45,128 bases of DNA from Bdellovibrio sp. ZAP7 (GTDB lineage Bacteria > Bdellovibrionota_B > Oligoflexia > Oligoflexales > RGVZ01): the NCBI GenBank assembly GCA_945900755.1, contig CAMDKS010000024.1:1-45128 (forward strand). Direction: 5' to 3'. This document shows, in pieces, positions 8,022 to 16,759 of the stretch. The number at the start of each line of letters is the position of its first letter. The first letter of the stretch is position 1. The notes under the pieces were generated by a model that saw only the letters and a list, made by a program, of their open reading frames with translations, searched no databases and was not told the origin of the DNA. The position numbers and the translations under genes are program-made.

Positions 8022-8852
8022 ATGAGACTATTAGATACGCGTCTAAAACGAACCGCACTTTTGGTTATGGTTAGCACCGCCACGGGGGTAATGGCTCAAC
8101 GAGGTGAGGTGACGAGCGGATCTCCAAGTCAATTCTCAAACCCGAATCAAGGCTATCCCGGATTTTTTGACACTAATTTTGCTGAGCAAGGATCACTCGT
8201 CGTTGAGTTTCCTCCCATTATGTTGCCACTCCTCCCTACACCCAGTCTGGCTGTGGACTACGGCGTCACCGATACCCTAACCGTCGGAACAAATGCACTG
8301 GTATCAACCCTACCTTGGCTCTTTGGCGCAAGAGGCCTCTCTTTCAAAGCCAGAACACTGATCTATGGCAATGACTCAGTGCAGCACGTAGCAACGGTCT
8401 ACGGCAGCTATATTGGATCCAAGGAGTTCACGGCATCCTGGCAACTTTTCACGTCAAATAATTCGTGGAAGCTGGCCCCACGTCACATTGTTACCGCCCA
8501 GGGCATGCTCATGCATTTTGGCCTAGAACTCGGCTCTAAATCGAGCATCAATTACACAAATATACAGCTCTCGACATTGACGCTCGGTGGCGGTTACCAA
8601 TTTATTGTCACAGACCTCGCGTCGATATCAACGTATTTTCTGCTGCCCGCACTCACGTCTATGGAGGCCGATTCCGTTGGCGCAAATATCAACGCAAAAA
8701 TAGATGCTAGAAGTGGGAATCTCACGGCTGCGATTCTTCGTTCGTCTCTAGATTTTCGTAATGACGACTGGCTCTATAGCCTCGGGGGACTGTACGCTTA
8801 TGGATTAACCGCGAGCATCAGTCCTTGGCTTAGCGCAACAACAAGGTGGTAA
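8022..8852 (+). CDS. Predicted outer-membrane beta-barrel protein
   Basis: A 276-residue protein not assigned to a family. It has a signal peptide-like N-terminus (basic MRLLDTRLKR, then ALLVMVSTATGVMA and a probable cut before QRGEV). The rest is a series of alternating polar/apolar strands (LAVDYGVTDTLTVGTNALV, HVATVYGSYIGSKEFTASW, LSTLTLGGGYQFIV) and it ends in an aromatic residue (SATTRW), as beta-barrel substrates of the Bam machine do. A strong GGAGG precedes the ATG, which directly follows the diheme gene stop. The tight coupling suggests a shared task with the diheme protein, but the function is unknown. Confidence 0.65.
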   Translation: MRLLDTRLKRTALLVMVSTATGVMAQRGEVTSGSPSQFSNPNQGYPGFFDTNFAEQGSLVVEFPPIMLPLLPTPSLAVDYGVTDTLTVGTNALVSTLPWLFGARGLSFKARTLIYGNDSVQHVATVYGSYIGSKEFTASWQLFTSNNSWKLAPRHIVTAQGMLMHFGLELGSKSSINYTNIQLSTLTLGGGYQFIVTDLASISTYFLLPALTSMEADSVGANINAKIDARSGNLTAAILRSSLDFRNDDWLYSLGGLYAYGLTASISPWLSATTRW

Positions 8853-8853
8853 T

Positions 8854-10098
8854 ATGAAAAAGATGAAATCAAACCTGCTTTCAATTGTAACCGCCGCTAG
8901 TTTTTTGACGTGTGCCTGCGGCACCAAGAAATTCTCAATGTCCGGTCCATTTAACGCGGTAGTTCTCGCCTTTTCTGGAACCAATTCAAGTGGTGGCGCA
9001 GAGTATGAACTCAAAGAAAAACAGTTTAGAACACTGACCAATTTCAATGAACTGGATGGCACCTATTTGACCATAAGGCGCGGCGGAGCACTCACGATCC
9101 GAGAAATTAACGGCTCGATTGTGCAGTCCGAGAACTTTACTGGAGGGGAATCTCCGGGGCTGCGCTACAATGTGAAATCGGGAGCCGCCATACCGTTGGA
9201 CTACAGCACCCTAGCCATGCTGTCGGCCTATTATCAAATAGACGAAATTTATTCGACTCTGGAAGAAAAAACAGGATTAGCACCCTCGACACTTCAAGCC
9301 ATAATCCCAGGCGGAAAACATGTCATGCTCTTTGAACCTGAAATTAAAATCACGGGAAAAGGCTCTGACATTGCGCTGGGCATGAAATTGAATGCCGCTT
9401 TTAGCCCTAGTGACAAAAAATTTCTACTCTTCCAAAGGTCTCCGATTGAAAACGTGCCGCTGGCGGCAAATTTTCAGGTGCTCACTCATGAATTCGGACA
9501 CTTCGTTTTCGATTATAGTTTTTTTAATGGCAAATTCGAGGCCACAAACCGCTGGGGCTCTGAGTGGACCATGCGGGGAGTCAATGAAGGCTTCGCTGAT
9601 TTTATAAGTTGGTCCTTTACCAATAGCACCGATATTTTGCGCTCTTCAATCAACATCAAAACGATCGCTGACGAGCGAGACTTCGGAAAAACAACCTTCA
9701 CCTTTGAAGACTTAGCTGGACTAGATCCCACTGCGTGCAGTGGACAGTTTTATTGTATCGGATCTTTGTTCGCTCGTTCACTGGTTCAAACTCAGACCGC
9801 ACTTCAAGCCACTGTTACCAAAAAAGAAATGGCCACTGCCGTCATTGACACCCTGAAGTTATGCCAAGCTGATATGACGGCCATGGACGTGGCGATCATG
9901 CCCGTTGAAAACACAAATGCTGACCAGTTGTCGGTTGATGCACAATATACACGAAATGGACAAATTGCTGGCGGATTTTTACGGGCGTTTGTATTGCGTG
10001 CCCCTGCAAACCTTAAATCAGAACTGTGCACCGCATTTAAAAATAATTTTGGAACCCACGGATTTCCGACAGTAGCCAGAACAGGCTCGTGCGACTAA
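8854..10098 (+). CDS. Secreted zinc-metallopeptidase-like protein (HExxH)
   Basis: A 414-residue protein with a signal segment (MKKMKSNLLSIVTAASFLT) followed by CACGTKK. A lipoprotein cut at either Cys is possible, but the lipobox is not canonical. Residues 212-216 are HEFGH and a second motif NEGFADFISW puts Glu245 29 residues later, the usual arrangement of gluzincin zinc ligands (HExxH...E). I see no clear known peptidase family beyond this. It starts one base after the preceding stop, with AAGGTGG upstream. It could cut or mature a partner in the operon, or be a cell-surface protease; activity is inferred from the motif only. Confidence 0.65.
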   Translation: MKKMKSNLLSIVTAASFLTCACGTKKFSMSGPFNAVVLAFSGTNSSGGAEYELKEKQFRTLTNFNELDGTYLTIRRGGALTIREINGSIVQSENFTGGESPGLRYNVKSGAAIPLDYSTLAMLSAYYQIDEIYSTLEEKTGLAPSTLQAIIPGGKHVMLFEPEIKITGKGSDIALGMKLNAAFSPSDKKFLLFQRSPIENVPLAANFQVLTHEFGHFVFDYSFFNGKFEATNRWGSEWTMRGVNEGFADFISWSFTNSTDILRSSINIKTIADERDFGKTTFTFEDLAGLDPTACSGQFYCIGSLFARSLVQTQTALQATVTKKEMATAVIDTLKLCQADMTAMDVAIMPVENTNADQLSVDAQYTRNGQIAGGFLRAFVLRAPANLKSELCTAFKNNFGTHGFPTVARTGSCD

Positions 10099-10150
10099 TT
10101 TTGGTCGAGCTGTAGTCACCAACCAAGTCACCAACAAAAGGACTTCCGTC

Positions 10151-10804
10151 ATGCCCCTATTACACGCCCTAATCCTCGTAGCCTCTCTCTGCCTTACCCC
10201 AATTTTGGAGGCACAATCTGACGAGACGTCCACCGAGACGACCAAGGATTCCACTGAACCTGCCAAGCCTCAACTGAAACCAGACGCCAGTCCTAAAATT
10301 TGGACCTATGCCGCGGGCATCAATTTTATTTGGTCACGCCGGCTGGACTATGGAGCTAGATACTTTTATCGTTTTGAACCGGAAATTTCAGGCTTCATGT
10401 ATACCGCCCTCCCCGTCGAAAGACTTTGGTTGCGGCATGGGGCACGCTTTGGTTATAGCAGCGATCAACCCCAAATGCCCAAAGCCGTACGCCTAGAAGA
10501 AACCGATTGGAAGATTTCCCTAGAAGAGGGCCTCATTTATAACTGGTTCATCTCGCCATCATTAACCGCAGGTTTAGGCTATGATTGGCGAACCATCAAA
10601 GTTAAAACGGCAGCCCCCGTCACCCTAAATGACTCTCGGCTGAGTACGAAAGAAACGTTTTTATGGAGTTATATCCAAGTCGGATTTGGAGTTCCAGCCC
10701 TGGCAGGAAAATATATGTTTGAACCTGTGGTCCGCTGGCAACATTTAGCCTCGGATGCACGCACCAGCTGGGCCTACGGCCTCGAAGCCTCGGCTGCCTG
10801 GTAA
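10151..10804 (+). CDS. Predicted outer-membrane beta-barrel protein
   Basis: A 217-residue protein of unknown family. A signal peptide (MPLLHALILVASLCLTPILEA) precedes a Thr/Ser/Glu-rich linker (SDETSTETTKDSTEPAKP). About 160 residues of strand-like, Tyr/Trp-rich sequence follow (WTYAAGINFIWSRRLDYG, LEEGLIYNWFISPSLTAGLG, WSYIQVGFGVPALAGKYMF), ending in a terminal aromatic residue (EASAAW). This is typical of small outer-membrane barrels. AAGGA lies 8 nt before the start. The 52-bp gap from the metallopeptidase gene suggests it is the last gene of the same operon. No function can be assigned. Confidence 0.62.
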   Translation: MPLLHALILVASLCLTPILEAQSDETSTETTKDSTEPAKPQLKPDASPKIWTYAAGINFIWSRRLDYGARYFYRFEPEISGFMYTALPVERLWLRHGARFGYSSDQPQMPKAVRLEETDWKISLEEGLIYNWFISPSLTAGLGYDWRTIKVKTAAPVTLNDSRLSTKETFLWSYIQVGFGVPALAGKYMFEPVVRWQHLASDARTSWAYGLEASAAW

Positions 10805-10844
10805 GATCGTGACCAAACCTGCGATGGCCCCCACCGGCACCAAA

Positions 10845-11786
10845 TTAGCTGGAAATTTTTGACGTGTGTGGAAATATCAAACTCAAGACGACCGAACCTG
10901 CCAAAACACCGAGAATGGTCCCCAGAGCCCACTCGACAGGAATCTCCACCCAATGTCCAAGACCCATTTTAATACCAATAAATAACAGAATGAGGCCGAC
11001 GCCAACATCCAAAAATCGAAAGGTATTGACCATTCTTGACAGCACGAAATACATGCTGCGAAGTCCCAAAATGGCAAAAATATTTGAGCTGTAAATCAAA
11101 AAAGTATTGTTCGTTACCGCAAGCACTGCAGGGATAGAATCCACTGCGAAAATCACGTCACTGATCTCAACCAGCACTAGCACCAAAAAAAGTGGCGTGG
11201 CTAGGCGCCGCCCGTTTTCGATCACAAAAAAACGGTCTCCAACAAACTCAGCTTTTAGCGGTATAATACGCCTGATCGTCGATGCGACAAAGCCCTGCGT
11301 CGGATCATCCTCTGCATCACTGTCTTTTTTTAGAATCGTTTTTACGCCGGCCATTATCAATATTCCGGCAAATAAGAATTCAAGCCACGCAAAGCGCTGC
11401 AAGGCTGCAACACCGACAAAAATACAAATAGCACGCATGACAAGTGCACCAAGTATGCCCCAAAATAAAACGCGGTGCTGAAGCTTCTCATCCACCTTGT
11501 AGGCAGAAAATATCAAAATGAATACAAATAGATTATCTATGGATAGAGACATCTCAATGACGTAACCCGTGAGAAACGTGAGGCCGGCGTTGACACCAAG
11601 GAACCAGACAATCCAACCATTAAAAAGTAGGGCTACGCCCACCCAAAATAGAGTCAAAAATCCAGCCCGTTTAATCGTCGGAGTCTGGCTGCCACGATTC
11701 AACACCCCGAGGTCCAAAGCCAATAAGCCTATCACCAGCGCAATAAACGAAGGAAACAAGTAATTGTGTATATCTTGAATTGGCAC
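10845..11786 (-). CDS. terC: TerC/Alx family membrane protein
   Basis: A 313-residue protein with about nine hydrophobic helices and the family marks MSLSIDNLFVFILIFSAY (acidic intramembrane SxDN motif) and VEISDVIFAVDSIPAVLAVT, plus SSNIFAILGLRSMYF. TerC/Alx proteins are linked to manganese export and metal loading of secreted enzymes, and earlier to tellurite resistance. The start is GTG with GAGGA 5 nt upstream. I looked for a yybP-ykoY manganese riboswitch in the roughly 110 bp upstream and saw no such core. It lies between the plus-strand beta-barrel gene (convergent) and rplX (same strand, separated by a terminator). Confidence 0.9.
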   Translation of the reverse strand: MPIQDIHNYLFPSFIALVIGLLALDLGVLNRGSQTPTIKRAGFLTLFWVGVALLFNGWIVWFLGVNAGLTFLTGYVIEMSLSIDNLFVFILIFSAYKVDEKLQHRVLFWGILGALVMRAICIFVGVAALQRFAWLEFLFAGILIMAGVKTILKKDSDAEDDPTQGFVASTIRRIIPLKAEFVGDRFFVIENGRRLATPLFLVLVLVEISDVIFAVDSIPAVLAVTNNTFLIYSSNIFAILGLRSMYFVLSRMVNTFRFLDVGVGLILLFIGIKMGLGHWVEIPVEWALGTILGVLAGSVVLSLIFPHTSKISS

Positions 11787-11901
11787 TTAAATCCTCGATT
11801 CAAATTTCATACAAATAATGGCACCGGACGATAATCATATCCTAGCATTTTGATACAGAAAATAGCGAGGTCTTCTTGAATGACTGCCGTTGAACCTACA
11901 A

Positions 11902-11933
11902 TAAAAAGGCCGCCAAGGAAAACCCTAGCGACC
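11902..11933 (-). terminator. Strong terminator after rplX
   Basis: On the minus strand GGTCGCTAGGG and CCTTGGCGGCC pair over 11 bp (some G-U) around a TTTT loop and are followed by TTTTTATT. It ends rplX transcription before terC. Confidence 0.85.
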
Positions 11934-11973
11934 CAAACACACAAAAGGAGATTTAATCAGAACCGCCAAAAAC

Positions 11974-12318
11974 CTAGGCTAATATAGCGCCAGAATTTTT
12001 AGCAAACCGAACTTTTTTGCCATCCTCAACCTTGTAACCAATACGAGTTGGTTTCTTAGATTTAGGATCGATCAGCATTACATTGCTGATATGAATGCCA
12101 ACCGTTTTTTCGACGATTCCACCATCTTGGCTTTGTGGTGATGGCTTGGTATGACGTTTTGCAATATTAACGCCGTCGACAACGACGCGGTCGTATTTGC
12201 GAACTACAGTCAAGATTTTTCCAGTTTTACCCTTGTCCTTGCCTGCGATAACTTTAACTTCGTCGCCTTTTTTAAGGCGGGACTTTACTTCACATTTCTG
12301 AGCGGTATGCATACTCAT
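11974..12318 (-). CDS. rplX: 50S ribosomal protein L24, isolated locus
   Basis: A 114-residue protein with the L24 KOW region intact ([20 protein letters not shown]) and the further conserved runs [34 protein letters not shown] and [14 protein letters not shown]24 starts 50S assembly by binding 23S rRNA. The N-terminus carries about a dozen residues ([12 protein letters not shown]) beyond the common start. In most bacteria rplX lies in the spc operon between rplN and rplE. Here it stands alone with its own upstream region and a strong terminator. Whether this is the only copy or a second one cannot be seen from this window. Confidence 0.95.
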   Translation of the reverse strand: MSMHTAQKCEVKSRLKKGDEVKVIAGKDKGKTGKILTVVRKYDRVVVDGVNIAKRHTKPSPQSQDGGIVEKTVGIHISNVMLIDPKSKKPTRIGYKVEDGKKVRFAKNSGAILA

Positions 12319-12378
12319 CTCAATTCATTCTAAGCAAACGATTAACAATATGGCCAAATAATTAAATTCAGAAGCGAG

Positions 12379-12408
12379 TATTTACCGAGTTTTACCCCTA
12401 GTCGTCAA
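12379..12408 (-). promoter_or_regulatory. Possible rplX promoter
   Basis: Minus strand TTGACG, an 18-bp spacer and TAAATA, about 60 bp upstream of the rplX start. The -35 is good and the -10 is poor, so this is tentative. Confidence 0.35.
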
Positions 12409-12552
12409 CCATTTTCTTGCAATTTACGATATCGGCTTAAAATCCCCATTTAAACCCTGTTCATTCTCGCAAATATTGCCTAAACTCGTAATATGAAAGC
12501 CCATTCAGAACACGCACGGGCCAAGACTCGAACACGACAGAGGAACTCTGAC

Positions 12553-14499
12553 ATGCCATCAAGCTCCAGGCTTACAGACTGTTTAACAAAATGCCAGGGT
12601 CGTCGCCATAACGCCCTGCTCGTCCAAAGTCTGGGCGCAGTCTTGGCGCTGGTCGTCTCGGCCGCACCAATGAGAGCCGAAGAATCTGTAAAAAACAAGG
12701 GATATTCGCCACTTACCGCTCTTGAAGCGGCAGACTCGCCGTCGTTAAAAGCGAATGGTCAGATCGACTCCGACATCAATCCCTCGGACGTGATCCACTG
12801 GACCTTGGCCGGTTCTGGATTTACGGCTGCCACAAACACCATGACCATGACCCTCGCGTTGACCACGGAGCGTGGTTTCACTGTTTACGAAAGTAATCTG
12901 CATATCGAGCCTTCGGACGGCTGGAAAATTGTGAGTCTTGTGACGCCCAAAACCACGACACAGGTCGATCCGATCACCCATAAAGACGTCTCTGTCTATG
13001 CTAGTGGAGCCTTTGAGCTGGTCATGGAAGTCGCAGGCGCGCCCGAAACGGCTGCGATTAGCATCACTTATATTGGGTGTACGAAAGTTATTTGCCTGTT
13101 CCCACATACAGATAAGTTACCCGTGCCGTGGTCACCAGCTGAAATGGTTGGCGTGACTCCGGCAACGATCAAAGCCGATACCAACTCTGAGGCGTCCGCC
13201 CCGAATGCTGGAGCTGGGGAACCTGCAAAAGGAAGTGTCGAAGAAATATTTGCTCAACAAGTGAAAGCTGGGCAAATGAGTTTTGCCATGTTGCTTTTTG
13301 TCGCCTTCATTGGCGGTATTCTCACAAACTTAACTCCGTGTGTCGCCCCCATGATCCCAATTACCATTAGGCTTCTGGCCCACCAAACCGTTCGACCTCT
13401 AGCCAGTGCAGCCATGTACGCCCTCGGGATTGTGGCGACTTACACGTCCCTTGGCGTGGTTGCGGCCATGAGCGGAGCATTATTCGGTAGCCTCATCGCT
13501 AATCCGGCGGTCTCCATATCCTTTGGCGTCATCATGTTTGTCTTGGGTTTGAATATGCTGGGTTTTGGCGACTTGAGTCGGCTCCAGCAAATCGGCAGCA
13601 AGATCGGCAACACTAAGGGTGGCGCCTTTAATTCATTTTTAATGGGTGCGGGTGCAGGACTGGTCGCCTCGCCTTGTACTGGTCCAATTTTGGCTGCGCT
13701 ATTAACCTATACCGCTGGGCGGCAAAACACCCTAGAGGCCATCGCTCTATTGGGAATTTACAGCACGGGCTTTGCACTTCCGTATGTATTTTTGGGAGCC
13801 AGTGCCGCAAAACTTAGTAAAATACGCGTAAGTTTTCACGTTCAAATATTAACAAAACTTGTGTTCGCATCGGTGATGTTTGGCCTTTCCTTGTACTTCA
13901 TGCGTATTCCTCTTTACGGCGTATTTACCTACTTGAAACCTTACTGGAGTGTGCTCGCCACTGTTGGTATCGTAGGCGGCATTGGCTTCTCTGCCATGGT
14001 GATTTTCACCGAGTCTTTGCACCATAAAAAATCCGTATTTTTGGCCCCAACGTTGTTCTTGGGCATTGGCCTGTTTTTTGGAATACAGGCCCTCACTCGC
14101 AACACTGACGTGGCCAGTCAACCGATCAAATGGATTCACACCGAAAAAGAAGCCCTAGAAATAGCTGCAAAAACAGGAAAACCCATTATCGCTGACGCTT
14201 GGGCTGAGTGGTGCGAGGCCTGCAAAAAAATGGACGTCACGACGTTTGCAGATGCCGCCGTCATTAATGAGGTCAATGCAAACTGGATTCCTCTTAAATT
14301 TGATCTGACGGAAAGCAATGATGAAAATGACGAAATTCAAAAACGCTTCGATTTACCTGGACTTCCTACGTTGACGCTACTTCCAGCGTCCGGTGATCTT
14401 GCTAAAAAACAGGCTCTCACAGGGTTCGCAAGTGCAGACGCCCTTATGGACGCCATGACAAAATTTCGCGAAGCGCCAGCCGCAAAACAAGGGAAGTAG
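12553..14499 (+). CDS. dsbD: Thiol:disulfide interchange protein DsbD
   Basis: A 648-residue three-part protein that carries electrons from cytoplasmic thioredoxin to periplasmic thiols, for example for cytochrome c maturation and disulfide isomerisation. The periplasmic alpha domain has its Cys pair at C176/C181 (GCTKVIC). The eight-helix membrane domain has TPCVAP (C263) and SPCTGP (C375). The C-terminal thioredoxin-like domain has WCEAC (C554/C557). All six active Cys are present. The start at 12553 has AGAGGA 8 nt upstream and opens a good signal peptide; an ATG at 12493 has no ribosome-binding site. It is the first gene of an apparent dsbD-patatin-sfsA-maiA operon. The reductant would suit the many heme c proteins encoded nearby. 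Confidence 0.95.
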   Translation: MPSSSRLTDCLTKCQGRRHNALLVQSLGAVLALVVSAAPMRAEESVKNKGYSPLTALEAADSPSLKANGQIDSDINPSDVIHWTLAGSGFTAATNTMTMTLALTTERGFTVYESNLHIEPSDGWKIVSLVTPKTTTQVDPITHKDVSVYASGAFELVMEVAGAPETAAISITYIGCTKVICLFPHTDKLPVPWSPAEMVGVTPATIKADTNSEASAPNAGAGEPAKGSVEEIFAQQVKAGQMSFAMLLFVAFIGGILTNLTPCVAPMIPITIRLLAHQTVRPLASAAMYALGIVATYTSLGVVAAMSGALFGSLIANPAVSISFGVIMFVLGLNMLGFGDLSRLQQIGSKIGNTKGGAFNSFLMGAGAGLVASPCTGPILAALLTYTAGRQNTLEAIALLGIYSTGFALPYVFLGASAAKLSKIRVSFHVQILTKLVFASVMFGLSLYFMRIPLYGVFTYLKPYWSVLATVGIVGGIGFSAMVIFTESLHHKKSVFLAPTLFLGIGLFFGIQALTRNTDVASQPIKWIHTEKEALEIAAKTGKPIIADAWAEWCEACKKMDVTTFADAAVINEVNANWIPLKFDLTESNDENDEIQKRFDLPGLPTLTLLPASGDLAKKQALTGFASADALMDAMTKFREAPAAKQGK

Positions 14500-14502
14500 C
14501 TC

Positions 14503-16074
14503 ATGATCAAATATGTTGTCTACGTTGCCTCCCTCAGTCAAAGTGACAAAATATGTTCGGCCGTGATGAAGTTAAAAGGTCGACCCATTGAAGACCGTTC
14601 CTCGATCGGCCTCGGCTGGGAAATCAATCACCCGCTTCTTCCAAACCTTTCCTTGCATTTGCATTTGCTAACCAACATCAATGCCGTGACACCTCACCTT
14701 AGGCAAAACCCCGTTGATTTATTAATTTATGACGAACGAGGAGCCGACGGAAAACCGGCCGAAGAAGCGTTGGAGCAAATACGTCGCGATGTTTCTAGTT
14801 TTGCGGAATTATGGGGACCTGATTTTATTTTCCCCATGAGTCGAGTTGTGGCCATCCTCGACGGCGACGCAGAAAGTAAATCCCAGCAACCCTCGGCCAC
14901 TCGCGCCTTCCAACTCGGCCGCGTACACGTCCAAGATGTTTGCGTTGCGCCACGTACGACTCTCGTTGTTTTAAATTGGCTGCACGGGCTCTTGACCTCC
15001 AACGAAATACCTAATGTTCGAGTTGGGATCGCGATGAGCGGAGGGGGCATGGAGGGTTTCCTCTACCAGTTGGGAGTGACTTACGCCTTAGAGCGATGTA
15101 TCTCCGGACGCACCATACGAGATGCCGATGTTTTCTCGGGAATCTCTAGCGGTAGTTTAGCTTGCAGTTTACTGGCGGGTGGAATTTCGACTATTGAAGT
15201 CATCAAAGCTATGCACGGAAAATCTGATATCATAGATCCGTTTACGAGTAGCACGGTATTTGATCTCGCCGGAGCTGGTATTATTACCCGCCTCTTGCGC
15301 GAAAGTTTCACTTGGACTGGCATCGACCCGTCGCGGTGGATTGAGCAAACTCTTAAAGCCATCCCCACTGGTTTTTTTAAGGGTGAGTCTCTACGAAAGT
15401 ATATTCGCCATTGTTTTGAGGCGTCGGGAAAAATGGATAGTTTCAAATCCTTGTCTAAGGAGCTCTATATTGGTGCCACTGATATGGATACCTTTGAGCA
15501 TGTCGTTTTTGGGAGCGCACCGTCGAACGAAATGCCGATTAGCGAAGCCATTTATGCATCCTGTGCTTTGCCACTACTTTTTGAACCCTCCATCATTAAC
15601 GGCCGATATCTTATCGACGGTCAAATCACCAAATCCTGCAATTTGGAGTTAGTCATTCAACGCGATTGCAAATTAATTTTCATCGTCGATCCAATGAAGC
15701 CTCTTGGAACCTTGGTTCCAGGTGCCGTCGACAAAAAGGGCGGCTACTATGCCCTCCTTCAAACAATAAAAGCACTTGTTTCAACGCGTTTTAATTCAGT
15801 TCTGTCGCACTTGACCGAGCGCTATCCGAATACGGATTTCATCGTTTTCCAGCCTGATGAAGAGGTCGCCCATATGATGGCCGGAAGTCCTATGCGCTAC
15901 CGCATCAGAACTCAGGTCATTCTTCTGGCCTATAAGCAAACGATTCGCCAACTTCGCGAACGGCACAAAGTATACTTAGCTAAGCTTGAAAAATATGACA
16001 TGAAACTACTATCCCTTGATGACATTAAAGAAATCGAAAGGCAAGATGATGATCTATTCAGCCAGTTTGCGTAA
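14503..16074 (+). CDS. Patatin-like phospholipase with unknown N-terminal domain
   Basis: A 523-residue protein. Residues about 174-420 form a patatin domain: oxyanion-hole Gly run AMSGGGMEGF (177-186), nucleophile motif GISSG with Ser215, and the catalytic Asp in LIDGQ (Asp372), so the Ser-Asp dyad is complete. Patatins cleave acyl chains from phospholipids. The first 170 or so residues (YVVYVASLSQSDKICSAV, then VDLLIYDERG, AFQLGRVHVQDVCVAPRT) look like an alpha/beta, possibly receiver-like or Rossmann-like fold, but I do not recognise it. No signal peptide is seen, so it is probably cytoplasmic or membrane-attached. It starts 3 bp after dsbD with AAGGGA upstream. Confidence 0.85.
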   Translation: MIKYVVYVASLSQSDKICSAVMKLKGRPIEDRSSIGLGWEINHPLLPNLSLHLHLLTNINAVTPHLRQNPVDLLIYDERGADGKPAEEALEQIRRDVSSFAELWGPDFIFPMSRVVAILDGDAESKSQQPSATRAFQLGRVHVQDVCVAPRTTLVVLNWLHGLLTSNEIPNVRVGIAMSGGGMEGFLYQLGVTYALERCISGRTIRDADVFSGISSGSLACSLLAGGISTIEVIKAMHGKSDIIDPFTSSTVFDLAGAGIITRLLRESFTWTGIDPSRWIEQTLKAIPTGFFKGESLRKYIRHCFEASGKMDSFKSLSKELYIGATDMDTFEHVVFGSAPSNEMPISEAIYASCALPLLFEPSIINGRYLIDGQITKSCNLELVIQRDCKLIFIVDPMKPLGTLVPGAVDKKGGYYALLQTIKALVSTRFNSVLSHLTERYPNTDFIVFQPDEEVAHMMAGSPMRYRIRTQVILLAYKQTIRQLRERHKVYLAKLEKYDMKLLSLDDIKEIERQDDDLFSQFA

Positions 16075-16747
16075 AGCAACATTGCTGCGACGCTATAAAC
16101 GTTTCCTAGCCGATGTAGAACTGGAAGATGGAACTCTCGTCACGGCACACTGTCCAAATACCGGGAGTATGGAAAGTTGTCACGCTGAAGGCTGCATTGT
16201 CTGGCTCTCCTACAGCGACAATCCCGCACGAAAACTTCAGTGGACTTGGGAATTCACACAAACAGACGACGGCCTCATTGGCGTCAATACAGCTCGACCC
16301 AATCAGGTGGTAAGTATGGCCGTGGAAGAGGGCCTCATCCCAAACCTGACTGGCTATAAGACGGTCAGGCGCGAAGTAAAATACGGCAAAAATAGCCGCA
16401 TTGACCTGCTTCTTGAGGCTCCCGATCGCAAGCCCTGTTATGTTGAGATCAAGAACGCCACACTGTGCCGCGGTGACATGATCCTATTTCCTGATGCGGT
16501 CACAGAGCGTGGCCTGAAGCACCTCGAAGAATTATCGGACATGGTGAAACTGGGGCACCGTGCTGTTATGCTGTTCTTTGTCAATCGTCCTGATGGACGT
16601 GCGTTTTCCGTTGCGGATGCCATAGACCCTAAATACGGCGTGGGACTTCGAAAGGCTATGGCCTCAGGGGTTGAGGTCATGGCGATTCGTGCGATTTCAA
16701 CCCCACAAGGAATGACTACCGGCGAGTCAGTACCATTAGAACTTTAA
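16046..16747 (+). CDS. sfsA: SfsA family protein (sugar fermentation stimulation homologue)
   Basis: About 233 residues with close SfsA signatures: LLRRYKRFLADVELEDG, TAHCPNTGSM, GVNTARPNQVV, VKYGKNSRIDLLLE, YVEIKNATL, LFPDAVTERGLKHLEEL. The SRIDLLLE...EIKN arrangement resembles a PD-(D/E)xK nuclease-type core, and SfsA is known to bind DNA in E. coli; its real role is unclear. The start is one of two adjacent ATGs (16046 or 16049) with GAAAGG just upstream. The gene overlaps the patatin 3' end by 29 bp in another frame. It lies 12 bp before maiA. Confidence 0.93.
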   Translation: MMIYSASLRKATLLRRYKRFLADVELEDGTLVTAHCPNTGSMESCHAEGCIVWLSYSDNPARKLQWTWEFTQTDDGLIGVNTARPNQVVSMAVEEGLIPNLTGYKTVRREVKYGKNSRIDLLLEAPDRKPCYVEIKNATLCRGDMILFPDAVTERGLKHLEELSDMVKLGHRAVMLFFVNRPDGRAFSVADAIDPKYGVGLRKAMASGVEVMAIRAISTPQGMTTGESVPLEL

Positions 16748-16759
16748 GGAAGGAATATT

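Noticed and set aside
11787-11900. Manganese riboswitch (yybP-ykoY) upstream of terC
   Set aside because: terC/alx genes often carry one, but I could not find the conserved core or a suitable hairpin in this stretch.
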